Assembly (NCBI GenBank): GCA_963811595.1
Contig: CAWERW010000013.1
Coordinates: 186,001-250,000 of the forward strand
Origin: DASQFQ01 sp963811595
GTDB taxonomy: Bacteria; Actinomycetota; Thermoleophilia; Solirubrobacterales; Solirubrobacteraceae
Length of the DNA: 64,000 nt
Direction of reading: 5' to 3'
Positions 53,402-61,809 of the stretch are shown here, piece by piece; the first letter of the stretch is position 1, and each line of letters opens with the position of its first letter. The notes beneath the pieces are model-generated. The model made no database searches and was not told where the DNA came from. It was given only the letters and a program-made list of their open reading frames with translations. The translations under genes and the position numbers were made by a program.

Positions 53402-54849
53402 GGGCGCGTTTCAAGTCGGTGCCGCGGGCCGCGAAGGCGTGCGCGCTGATCGCGCTGCTCAACGGCATCGCGTGGTCGCTGCTGATCCCGCCGCTGCAGT
53501 CCTTCGACGAGCCCGTGCACGTCTACTACGGGCAGTTCCTGGCCGAGACCTACAACGTCCCGCGCCCGGTCCAGGGCACGGTGCTCTCGGAGGAGGAGGT
53601 CGCGATCGTCAACGCCGTGCGGCTGTTCGACGTCGTCGGCAACCAGGACGGCGCGCCGCCGTGGACGCGGATCGAGGACCGGGCGCTCGACCGCACGCTC
53701 GGCTCCGGGCTCGGCCGCGTGAGCCAGGGCGCCGACGGCGGCGTCGGCGTCTACCCGCCGCTCTACTACGGGCTCGGCTCGATCGCCTACCTGGCGACGC
53801 CGAGCGGCAACCTGCTCGACCGGCTCGCCGCGATGCGGCTCGTGTCCGCGCTGCTCGCCGCGGTGACCGCGCTGTTCGTGTGCCTGTTCGCGCGCGAGCT
53901 GCTGCCGGGGCGCCCGTGGGCGTGGACGGCGGCGGGGCTCGTGGCCGCGTTCCAGCCGCTGTTCGGCTTCATGTCGGGCAGCTTCAACCCCGACATGGGG
54001 CTGGCGGCGGCGAGCGCGGTGATGCTGTTCGCGATCGCGCGCGGCTGGCGGCGCGGGTTCACGCCGGCGCTCGGGCTCGTGATCGGGCTCGCGCTCGCCG
54101 CGGGCTTCCTCTGCAAGCTCGCGATGGCGGCGCTGATCCCCGGCGCCGGGCTGTCGGTGCTGCTGCTGGCGTGGCGCTGGAAGGCGTGGAAGGGGCTGTT
54201 CACGTTCGCCGCCGGGGCGGGCGCGCCGGTGCTCGTCTACATGCTGCTCAACCGCTTCCTGTGGGACCGGCCGGCGCTGCTCGGCGGCGGCGCCGCGGCC
54301 TCGACCGCGACCGAGCCGCCGGCGGGCTCGAACTTCCCCGAGATGCTGACGTTCGTGTGGCAGTCCTACCTGCCGAAGCTGCCGTTCATGACGGACCGCT
54401 TCGACTACGACTTCCCGCTCTGGGACCGCTACTTCCTGGGCTGGACCGGGCGCTTCGGCTGGGGCGACTACGAGTTCCCGGAGTGGGTGTCGGTCGTCAC
54501 CGCCGTGATCCTCGGCGCGCTGCTGGTCGCCGCGCTCGTGTTCGTCGCGCGCCGGTGGGGCGCGTTCCTGCGCCGCTGGCCGGAGTGGCTGTCCTACGTC
54601 GCGCTCGCCGGCGGTCTGCTGTTCCTGCTCGCCTACACCGGCTACGGCTGGAAGCGCGACACCGGCACCGACTTCGAGCAGGGCCGCTACCTGCTGCCGC
54701 TGCTGGGGATGTACGCGGCGCTGATCGCGGCCGGCCTGCGCGGGCTCGGCGAGCGGATCGGCCCGGTGGTGGGCGCGGCGCTCGTGACGCTCGCGATCGG
54801 GCACTCGCTGTGGGCGGCCGCGATGACCGTCGTCCGGTACTACGCGTAG
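53398..54849 (+). CDS. DUF2142 membrane protein, copy 2 (membrane domain)
   Basis: About 483 residues from the GTG at 53398. It begins with AAKACALIALLNGIAWSLLI and the loop LQSFDEPVHVYYGQFLAETY, carrying the D-E-P-x-H motif. VGVYPPLYYGLGSIAYLATP, FMSGSFNPDMGLAAASAVML, GRFGWGDYEFPEWVSVV and GTDFEQGRYLLPLLGMYAAL follow. About ten helices. Alone it lacks the N-terminal extracytoplasmic domain that copies 1 and 3 carry; that domain is encoded by the immediately preceding frame. Highly similar to copy 3 throughout (for example both have FARELLPGR and RRWPEWLSYVA), so the two arose by tandem duplication. Confidence 0.82.
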   Translation: MRARFKSVPRAAKACALIALLNGIAWSLLIPPLQSFDEPVHVYYGQFLAETYNVPRPVQGTVLSEEEVAIVNAVRLFDVVGNQDGAPPWTRIEDRALDRTLGSGLGRVSQGADGGVGVYPPLYYGLGSIAYLATPSGNLLDRLAAMRLVSALLAAVTALFVCLFARELLPGRPWAWTAAGLVAAFQPLFGFMSGSFNPDMGLAAASAVMLFAIARGWRRGFTPALGLVIGLALAAGFLCKLAMAALIPGAGLSVLLLAWRWKAWKGLFTFAAGAGAPVLVYMLLNRFLWDRPALLGGGAAASTATEPPAGSNFPEMLTFVWQSYLPKLPFMTDRFDYDFPLWDRYFLGWTGRFGWGDYEFPEWVSVVTAVILGALLVAALVFVARRWGAFLRRWPEWLSYVALAGGLLFLLAYTGYGWKRDTGTDFEQGRYLLPLLGMYAALIAAGLRGLGERIGPVVGAALVTLAIGHSLWAAAMTVVRYYA

Positions 54850-56916
54850 ATGTCGCCCCGCCTCGCCGCCGGGCTGACCGCCCTGGCCCTCGTGGTCGCG
54901 CTCGCGGTCGTGCTGCTGCAGTCCGAGCCGCGGCGGGCGGGCTCCAACGCCGTCCGCCCCGCCCAGCAGGTCGTCACGCTCGGGGAGGAGCCGGCGTGCC
55001 AGGAGCCCGAGATCGTGCCGGCCGGCGCGGCCGTGCTCGAGCTGCCGATCGCGCTCCCGCGCGGCGGCGCGGCGCCCGCGCTGACCGCCGAGCTCCGCGA
55101 CGACAACGGCCGCGTGGTGGCGCGCGGCGAGGCGCCGGCGGGCGCGCGCGGGCCGCGGGTGCGGATCGAGCTGCCGCCGCTGCGCCGCACGCTCACCGGC
55201 GGGCAGATCTGCCTGCGCGCGGCGCCCGGCGGGTCGCAGGTCGACGTGCGCGGGCAGGCCGGGGCGACCGGCAAGATCGAGGTCGGGGGCGAGGCGCGCC
55301 CGGGCGTGATGTCGCTGCACTACCTGCGCTCGGGCTCGGAGTCGTGGCTGGCGATCGCGCCGTCGATCGCCCACCGCTTCGCGCAGGCGAAGACGCGCGT
55401 GGCGGGCGCGTGGCTGTTCTGGGTCGTGTTCGCGCTCGTCGGCGCCGGGCTCGCGATCGGCGTGCGCGCGGCGGTGGCGCCGGGGGCGCGCGTCCCGGCG
55501 GCGTGCGCGCTCGTGGCGCTGCTCAACGGGATCGCGTGGTCGCTGCTGCTGCCGCCGCTGCAGTCCAACGACGAGCCGGTGCACGTCTACTACACGCAGC
55601 GGCTCGCGGAGACGGGCAACCCGCCGCGGCCGATCACCGGCACCGTCCTCAGCGACGAGGAGAACGCGGTCATCAACGCGGTGCGGCTCTACGACGTCGC
55701 CGGCAACACGGCCGCGCACCCGCCGTGGACCGAGTACGAGGACCGCGCGCTCGATCGCACGCTCGCCGACGGGCCGAGCCGCCAGAGCGACGGCGCGGAC
55801 GGCGGCGTCGGCGTCTACCCGCCGCTCTACTACGGGCTCGGGGCGGTGGCGTACAAGGCGACGCCGGGCGGCTCGCTGCTCGATCGCATGGCGGCGATGC
55901 GGCTCGTCTCGGCGCTGCTCGCGGCGGTCGCGGCGCTGTTCTGCTGCCTGTTCGCGCGCGAGCTCCTGCCCGGGCGGCAGTGGGCGTGGGCGGCCGCGGG
56001 GGTGATCGCCGCGTTCCAGCCGACGTTCGGCTACCTGTCGGGCGCGTTCAACCCCGACGTCGCGGTGACCGCCGCGGGGGCGGCGCTGTTCTATGCGATC
56101 GCCCGCGCGCACCGGCGCGGATTCACGCCCTGGCTCGCGGCGGCGATCGGCGGCGCGCTCGCGGTCGGGTTCCTGAGCAAGCTCGCGTTCGCCGGGCTCG
56201 TCCCCGGCGCCGCGCTCGCCGTCCTCCTGCTCGCGTGGCGCCAGCGGGCGTGGCTCGCCGGCGGCGTCGCGGCGCTCGCGGCCGGCGTGCCGGTGTTCCT
56301 CTACGCGCTGCTCAACGTCACGGTGTGGGACCGCCCGGCGCTCGTCGGCGGCTCGGGCGAGGCGGCGGTCGGCGGCGGCGGGATCGTCACGCAGAGCTTC
56401 AACGTGCGCGAGGCGCTCGTCTACATCTGGCAGGTCCACCTGCCGCGGCTGCCGTTCATGAGCGACCGCGCGACGGACTACCCGCTGTGGGACCGCTACT
56501 TCACGCAGTGGGTCGGGCGCTTCGGCTGGGGCGACTACGAGTTCCCGTCGTGGGTGCCGTTCGTCGCGCTCGCGGTCGGGCTGATCCTGCTCGCCGCGGC
56601 GATCGCGTTCGCGCTGCGCCACCGCGGTGCGTTCGTGCGCCGCTGGCCGGAGTGGCTGTCCTACGCGGCGATCGCCGGCGGCCTGCTGCTGCTGCTCGCC
56701 TACACCGGCTACGACTACTCGCGCAACACCGGCCTGGGCTTCGAGCAGGGCCGCTACCTGCTGCCGCTGCACGCGCTCTACGCCGGTCTCGTGGCGGCCG
56801 GGCTGCGCGGCTTCGGGGCGCGCGCCGGGCCGGTCGTGGCGGCCGTGCTCGTCGTGCTCGCGGCGGGCATGAGCGTGTGGGCGCAGCTCCTCACTGTCGC
56901 GCGGTTCTACGGTTAA
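54850..56916 (+). CDS. DUF2142 membrane protein, copy 3
   Basis: About 688 residues, ATG at 54850 directly after the previous stop. Helix 1 (LAAGLTALALVVALAVVLLQ) and an extracytoplasmic domain with cysteines (EPACQEPEIVPAG, GGQICLRAAPGG) precede the membrane domain: AACALVALLNGIAWSLLLPP, LQSNDEPVHVYYTQRLAETG, VGVYPPLYYGLGAVAYKATP, YLSGAFNPDVAVTAAGAALF, GRFGWGDYEFPSWVP and GLGFEQGRYLLPLHALYAGL. The fused layout shows what copy 2 should look like. Predicted membrane glycosyltransferase-like protein; family function has not been settled. Confidence 0.87.
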   Translation: MSPRLAAGLTALALVVALAVVLLQSEPRRAGSNAVRPAQQVVTLGEEPACQEPEIVPAGAAVLELPIALPRGGAAPALTAELRDDNGRVVARGEAPAGARGPRVRIELPPLRRTLTGGQICLRAAPGGSQVDVRGQAGATGKIEVGGEARPGVMSLHYLRSGSESWLAIAPSIAHRFAQAKTRVAGAWLFWVVFALVGAGLAIGVRAAVAPGARVPAACALVALLNGIAWSLLLPPLQSNDEPVHVYYTQRLAETGNPPRPITGTVLSDEENAVINAVRLYDVAGNTAAHPPWTEYEDRALDRTLADGPSRQSDGADGGVGVYPPLYYGLGAVAYKATPGGSLLDRMAAMRLVSALLAAVAALFCCLFARELLPGRQWAWAAAGVIAAFQPTFGYLSGAFNPDVAVTAAGAALFYAIARAHRRGFTPWLAAAIGGALAVGFLSKLAFAGLVPGAALAVLLLAWRQRAWLAGGVAALAAGVPVFLYALLNVTVWDRPALVGGSGEAAVGGGGIVTQSFNVREALVYIWQVHLPRLPFMSDRATDYPLWDRYFTQWVGRFGWGDYEFPSWVPFVALAVGLILLAAAIAFALRHRGAFVRRWPEWLSYAAIAGGLLLLLAYTGYDYSRNTGLGFEQGRYLLPLHALYAGLVAAGLRGFGARAGPVVAAVLVVLAAGMSVWAQLLTVARFYG

Positions 56917-56921
56917 CGCGG

Positions 56922-58001
56922 ATGGCGAGCCAATTCCCCAGCCGGATCCTCGTGACGGGCGGCGCCGGCTTCGTCGGGGCGAACCTCTGCCTCGCGCTCG
57001 CCGAGCAGCGCCCCGAGGCCGAGGTGATCGCGCTCGACTCGCTCAAGCGGCGCGGCTCCGAGCTCAACCTCGCGCGGCTGCGCGAGGCGGGCGTGGGCTT
57101 CGTGCACGGCGACGTGCGCCAGCGCGACGACCTCGCCGCCGTCGGCGAGGTGCAGGCGATCGTCGAGTGCTCGGCGGAGCCGTCGGTGCTGGCCGGCATG
57201 GGCTCGGGCGCCGACTTCGTCGTGCAGACGAACCTCGTCGGCGCGCACAACTGCTTCGAGCTCGCGCGCCGCGACGGCGCCCACGTCGTCTTCCTCTCCA
57301 CCAGCCGCGTCTATCCCGTCGCGCCGCAGCTGCAGCTCGCGCTGCGCGAGGAGGAGACGCGCTTCGCGCTCGAGGCCGAGCAGCCGGTGCCGGGCGCGTC
57401 CGAGCACGGGATCGCCGAGGACTTCCCGCTGCCGGGAGCGCGGACGCTCTACGGCGCCACGAAGCTGGCCGCCGAGCTGCTGCTCGCCGAGTACGCCGAC
57501 GCGTTCGGCGTGCCCGCGACCGTCGACCGCTTCGGCGTGATCGCCGGGCCGTGGCAGATGGGCAAGGTCGACCAGGGCGTGTTCACGCACTGGCTGCTCG
57601 CGCACGTGCAGAAGCGGCCGCTGTCCTACATCGGCTACGGCGGCAGCGGCAAGCAGGTGCGCGACCTGCTGCACGTCGACGACCTGTGCGACCTCGTGCT
57701 CGAGCAGCTCGGCGACCCCGCGGGCTGGAACGGGGAGACGTTCAACGTCGGCGGCGGCGTCGCCGGCTCGCTGTCGCTGCGCGAGACGACCGACCTGTGC
57801 CGCGAGCTGACCGGCAACGAGGTCGCGATCGAGCCGGTCGCCGACGCGCGCCCCGGCGACGTGCCGCTCTACGCGACGGACTGCCGGCGCCTGTTCGAGC
57901 GCACCGCGTGGCGCCCGCGCCGCGACCCGCGCACGATCCTCGCCGACACGCTGGCCTGGATCCAGGCCCACGAGCGCGAAGTCCTCGCGGCGCTGGCATG
58001 A
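56922..58001 (+). CDS. NAD-dependent epimerase (CDP-paratose/tyvelose 2-epimerase-like SDR)
   Basis: About 359 residues, ATG at 56922. Cofactor motif ILVTGGAGFVGANLCLALAE, then VIALDSLKRRGSELNLARLR and EAGVGFVHGDVRQRDDLAAV, a stretch characteristic of CDP-paratose 2-epimerase (RfbE) relatives. VECSAEPSVLAG, VVFLSTSRVYPVAPQLQLAL, the catalytic TLYGATKLAAELLLAEYADA, DRFGVIAGPWQMGKVDQGVF and GSGKQVRDLLHVDDLCDLVL follow. Substrate is probably a nucleotide 6-deoxy sugar, but no CDP-sugar genes are visible nearby, so the exact reaction is uncertain. It is coupled to the membrane protein downstream (ATGA). Confidence 0.85.
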   Translation: MASQFPSRILVTGGAGFVGANLCLALAEQRPEAEVIALDSLKRRGSELNLARLREAGVGFVHGDVRQRDDLAAVGEVQAIVECSAEPSVLAGMGSGADFVVQTNLVGAHNCFELARRDGAHVVFLSTSRVYPVAPQLQLALREEETRFALEAEQPVPGASEHGIAEDFPLPGARTLYGATKLAAELLLAEYADAFGVPATVDRFGVIAGPWQMGKVDQGVFTHWLLAHVQKRPLSYIGYGGSGKQVRDLLHVDDLCDLVLEQLGDPAGWNGETFNVGGGVAGSLSLRETTDLCRELTGNEVAIEPVADARPGDVPLYATDCRRLFERTAWRPRRDPRTILADTLAWIQAHEREVLAALA

Positions 58002-59680
58002 GCGCGACCGCCGAGCGCCCGGCGCCCACGGCCGCGCCGCGCCGGCGCGATCCGGAGCGGCTCGCGGTCGCGGCGCTCGCGGCGATGCTCGTCGCCGGGC
58101 TCGCGCTGCTCGCGTGGCTCGGGCGCGAGACGACCTTCTACTACGACGAGTGGGACTGGGTGCTGCAGCGGCGCGACTGGGACGCGGGCGCGCTGCTGGA
58201 GCCGCACAACGAGCACCTCTCGGTCGTTCCGGTCCTCCTCTACAAGGTGCTGTTCTCGACCGTCGGCCTGGAGGACTACGGGCCGTACCGCGCGCTCGGA
58301 CTGGTGTCGCACGCGCTCGTCGTGGTCGCGCTGTTCGTCTACGCGCGGCGCCGGGTCGGCGACGTGCTGGCGCTCGCCGCAGCCGCGCTGATGCTCTTCC
58401 TCGGCACGGGCTGGAACGACGTGCTGTGGCCGTTCCAGACCGGCTTCATGACCTCGCTGGCCGCGGGGGTCGCGGCGCTGCTGGCGCTCGACCGCGAGTC
58501 GCGGCGCGGCGACGTGCTCGCCGCGGTCCTGCTCGCGGTCGCGCTCGCGTCGTCCTCGCTCGGCGTGCCGCTGACCGCCGCGCTCGCGCTCGAGGTGCTC
58601 GGCCGGCCCGACCGCCGGCGGCGCTGGTGGGTGATCGCCGCCCCGGTCGCCGTCTACGGGCTCTGGTGGGCGGGCTACGGGCGCGAGGGCGTGGCGACGC
58701 TCGACAACTTCTTCGCGACGCCGAAGTACGTCGCCGAGGCGGCGGCGGGCGCGGCGGGCGCGATCGCCGGCCTCGGGATCGAGTGGGGGCGCGTGCTGAT
58801 CGTGCTCGGGGCGCTCGCGCTCGTGCTCGCATTGCGCGACCGCGTCGCGCTGTCGTGGCGGCTCGGCGCGCTGCTCGCGCTGCCGCTGCTGTTCTGGGGC
58901 CTGACCGGGCTGGCGCGCGCCGACCTCGGCGAGCCGGCCGCCTCGCGCTACCTGTATCCGGGCGCGCTGTTCCTGCTGCTGATCGCGATCGAGGCGGGGA
59001 AGGGGCGGCGGATGTCGCGGCGCGGATTGGCCGTGCTGGCGCCGCTGCTCGCGTTCGCGCTGATCGCCAACCTCGGCGAGATGCGCGACGGCGCGGGCTG
59101 GCTGCGCGACCGCTCGGCGGAGGTCAAGGGCGCGCTCGCGGCGCTGCGGCTCGCGCCCCCGGGGCTGTCGCCGACGTTCCAGCCCGAGCCGAAGGTCGCG
59201 CCGCAGATCCGCGCCGACTTCTACCTCGAGGCGACGCGCGAGCTCGGCTCGCCGGTGCCCGGCCCGCGCGCGCTGCCGCGGCTCTTCAACCGCTCGCGCG
59301 AGCACGCCGACGCGACGCTCTCGCGCGCGCTCGGCCTGCAGCTCGCGCCCGGCGCGCGGCCCGGCGGCAGCGCGCCGCAGGTCGAGTTCTCCAACGCCGT
59401 CGGCGTGACGAGCCGCGGCCCGTGCGTGACGCTCAGCTCGCGCGGCGCCGGCGCCGAGGCCCAGCTCGTCGTGCCCGGCGGGCTCGTGGTGGCGCCCGAC
59501 GGGGGCGAGGCGACCGTGACGCTGCGGCGCTTCGCCGACGGCTTCGCGGCGCCCGCGCTCGGGAGCGTCGAGCGCGGCGGCGCGCCGCTGGCGGTGCGCA
59601 TCCCGTCCGACGCCGCGCCCCAGCCGTGGCACGCGAAGCTCGCGGTCGACGGCACCGTGCGCGCCTGCGGTGTGGGTTAA
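57998..59680 (+). CDS. Large membrane protein, GT-C-like
   Basis: About 560 residues, ATG at 57998. The first outer loop after helix 1 carries TTFYYDEWDWVLQRRDWDAG and EPHNEHLSVVPVLLYKVLFS. An Asp-Glu pair at this place and the later N-E-H suit a GT-C fold glycosyltransferase. About ten helices follow (YGLWWAGYGREGVATLDNFF, GEPAASRYLYPGALFLLLI). The C-terminal about 190 residues form a soluble domain outside the membrane (PQIRADFYLEATRELGSPVP, VTSRGPCVTLSSRG). No named family recognised. Its TAA overlaps the stop of the convergent glycosyltransferase (TTAA). A role in adding a sugar outside the membrane is inferred. Confidence 0.72.
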   Translation: MSATAERPAPTAAPRRRDPERLAVAALAAMLVAGLALLAWLGRETTFYYDEWDWVLQRRDWDAGALLEPHNEHLSVVPVLLYKVLFSTVGLEDYGPYRALGLVSHALVVVALFVYARRRVGDVLALAAAALMLFLGTGWNDVLWPFQTGFMTSLAAGVAALLALDRESRRGDVLAAVLLAVALASSSLGVPLTAALALEVLGRPDRRRRWWVIAAPVAVYGLWWAGYGREGVATLDNFFATPKYVAEAAAGAAGAIAGLGIEWGRVLIVLGALALVLALRDRVALSWRLGALLALPLLFWGLTGLARADLGEPAASRYLYPGALFLLLIAIEAGKGRRMSRRGLAVLAPLLAFALIANLGEMRDGAGWLRDRSAEVKGALAALRLAPPGLSPTFQPEPKVAPQIRADFYLEATRELGSPVPGPRALPRLFNRSREHADATLSRALGLQLAPGARPGGSAPQVEFSNAVGVTSRGPCVTLSSRGAGAEAQLVVPGGLVVAPDGGEATVTLRRFADGFAAPALGSVERGGAPLAVRIPSDAAPQPWHAKLAVDGTVRACGVG

Positions 59681-61809
59681 GCGGCCGAGCGGGCTCGCCG
59701 CAGCCGGTAGATCGCGCGGTAGCCGCCGCGCAGCACCGTGAACACGGTCCGCTTCAGCGCCGGCCGCGTCGTGACCGCGAGCAGCGCCTGCTGGTCGTCG
59801 GGCGTCAGCCAGCCCTTGGGGCCCACCAACGACATCGCCAGGTCCGAGAGCGACTCGGTCGGCCGTGACGAGGCGCGCGCGGGCGCGGTGGCCGCCTCGC
59901 GGTAGACGGCGATCAGCCGCTCGACGGTGCGCTCCCACGTGTACTGCGCGGCGGCCGCGCGCACGGCGGCGACCTGCTCGGCGGGATCCGCGATCAGCGC
60001 GGCGGCGTTCTCCGCGGTGGCGGCGACGTCCCACGGCACGATCCCCGCGAGCTCGACCGGCAGCAGGTCGGCCATCGAGGACTGCGCGGCCCACAGCACC
60101 GGCACGCCCGCCTCGGCCGCCTCGTAGGGGACGAAGCCGAAGCCCTCGAAGACCGTCGGGTAGAGCACGAGCGCGGTGTTGGCGTACAGCCACGCCTTCT
60201 CGGCCTCGGGGCACTCGCCGAGCTCGACGACGTCCTCCGCGTGCCCGGGGTGCGCGTTCTGCCACGCCGCCTCCTCGTCGACCGAGGTGCCGCGCGCGGC
60301 GCGCGGGCCGGCGAACACGAGCCGGCCGTCGAAGCCGTGGCGCTCGCGCAGCTCCGCGAACAGCCGCAGCGCGAACAGGCGGTTCTTGTGCAGGAAGTCG
60401 GTGCCGAGGCAGAGCAGGAACGGCCGGCCCTCGACGCCCGCGGGCGCGACCGGCTGCGTGTCGGACACGACCACGCGGTGGTCGACCCCGAGCGGCACGA
60501 GCCGGGCGCGCGAGTCGTCGACGAGGTCCTCGCAGCGCGCGTCGCGTAGCGCGTGCGGCGAGGAGAACACCACGCGGTCGGCGAACGCGAGCCCGAGCCG
60601 GGTCAGCTCGCGGTAGCCGCGGAACTCCGCGTGGTCGGCGAAGTAGGCGGGGTTGTGGTAGGCGATCGAGTCCTGCTGGGTGAGCACGACGCGGCGCCCG
60701 AGCCGCCCCAGCAGCACCAGGTCGAGCGGCGTGCTGACCTGGTACGCGCGGTGCACGACGTCGGTCGGCTCGGTGTCCTCGTCGACCTCGTCGTGCCACA
60801 TCCGCTCGACCCCGAGCGCGTCGAGCATCCCGCGCGCCGTGTCGCCGATCGAGCGCGGGACCGTGACGCGCAGGCGCACGTCGTCGCGCGCCGCCAGCCC
60901 GCCGATCAGCTCGAGCGCGAGGACCTGCGTGCCGGTCAGCGTCGGCCCGAGGCAGGAGCCGTCGACGGTCACGCTGAGCTGCGAGATCGCCAGCCGCGCC
61001 GCCGCCAGCGAGCGCGCGAGCGGGATCGACTCCGACGACGCGGCCTCCTTGACGACCGCGGCGTAGTAGGGGTAGCGGCGGTTGAGCTCGTCCTCGTTGG
61101 CGAGCTGGCGCTCGCTCAGATGGCCGCCGAACGAGCCGGCGCCGCGGTGGTAGACGTAGAGGTCGTCGGCGACCACGTGCCACAGCCCGCGCGCCGCGCA
61201 GCGCTGCGAGAAGTCGACCTCCTCGCCGTAGCCGGGGGAGAACGTCTCGTCGAAGTCGCCGACCAGATCGAGCGCCGAGCGGCGGATGTAGAGGCAGTGG
61301 CCGATGCCGGTCGGGATGCGCGGGTGCAGGCGCGGCGATGCGCGGGCGATGCGCGCGTCGGCCTCCGTGATCGAGAGCCCCGGCGGCGGGGTCGGCGACG
61401 GCCGGTCGCGGTCGGGGACCGAGAGGATCGTGCCGTGGTTGGTGAGCGTGCTGGCGGTCGCCACCAGGCCGTCGGAGTAGGCGGCGGCGCGCAGGCGCTC
61501 GAGCCAGCCGGAGGGCACGACGGTGTCGGAGTTGACGATCACGACGTCGGCCGGCGCGGTGTCGCGGAAGACCGCGTTCATGTTGGCGACGAAGCCGAGG
61601 TTCTCCTCGCGGCGCACGTACTCGAGCCGCACGCCGGCGCCCGCCGCGAGCTCCTCGGTGAACGCCTGGATGCCGGGGTCCGGACTGGCGTCGTCGGCGA
61701 CGACCACGCGCGTGCCGGCCGGCGTGTGCTCGACCACGCTGCGCAGGCACTCCTCGAACAGGTCGCGCGCCCCGAAGACGGGGATCGCGACCACCACGTC
61801 GGCGCTCAC
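59677..61809 (-). CDS. Bifunctional glycosyltransferase: GT2 domain plus GT4 domain
   Basis: About 710 residues from a GTG at 61809. The GT2 domain (about 1-270) has VSADVVVAIPVFGARDLFEE, VVVADDASPDPGIQAF, EENLGFVANMNAVFRD, VVIVNSDTVVPSGWLERLRA, PTGIGHCLYIRRSALDLVGD and PGYGEEVDFSQRCAARGLWH. The GT4 domain (about 300-660) has LSVTVDGSCLGPTLTGTQVL, VVHRAYQVSTPLDL, ADRVVFSSPHALRDA, RPFLLCLGTDFLHKNRLFAL and the EX7E region PTVFEGFGFVPYEAAEAGVP. Both domains look complete, so it may add two sugars. It is coupled to the upstream large glycosyltransferase by a GTGA overlap. Confidence 0.88.
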   Translation of the reverse strand: MSADVVVAIPVFGARDLFEECLRSVVEHTPAGTRVVVADDASPDPGIQAFTEELAAGAGVRLEYVRREENLGFVANMNAVFRDTAPADVVIVNSDTVVPSGWLERLRAAAYSDGLVATASTLTNHGTILSVPDRDRPSPTPPPGLSITEADARIARASPRLHPRIPTGIGHCLYIRRSALDLVGDFDETFSPGYGEEVDFSQRCAARGLWHVVADDLYVYHRGAGSFGGHLSERQLANEDELNRRYPYYAAVVKEAASSESIPLARSLAAARLAISQLSVTVDGSCLGPTLTGTQVLALELIGGLAARDDVRLRVTVPRSIGDTARGMLDALGVERMWHDEVDEDTEPTDVVHRAYQVSTPLDLVLLGRLGRRVVLTQQDSIAYHNPAYFADHAEFRGYRELTRLGLAFADRVVFSSPHALRDARCEDLVDDSRARLVPLGVDHRVVVSDTQPVAPAGVEGRPFLLCLGTDFLHKNRLFALRLFAELRERHGFDGRLVFAGPRAARGTSVDEEAAWQNAHPGHAEDVVELGECPEAEKAWLYANTALVLYPTVFEGFGFVPYEAAEAGVPVLWAAQSSMADLLPVELAGIVPWDVAATAENAAALIADPAEQVAAVRAAAAQYTWERTVERLIAVYREAATAPARASSRPTESLSDLAMSLVGPKGWLTPDDQQALLAVTTRPALKRTVFTVLRGGYRAIYRLRRARSAA

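Noticed and set aside
53239..61750. Very long antisense reading frames (over 1000 codons) on the minus strand at 53.2-56.8 and 57.9-61.7 kb, and on the plus strand at 11.7-15.7 kb
   Set aside because: They are rich in Arg, Ala, Gly and Pro without any domain and run opposite to or out of frame with well-supported genes. High GC removes stop codons and makes such shadows common.
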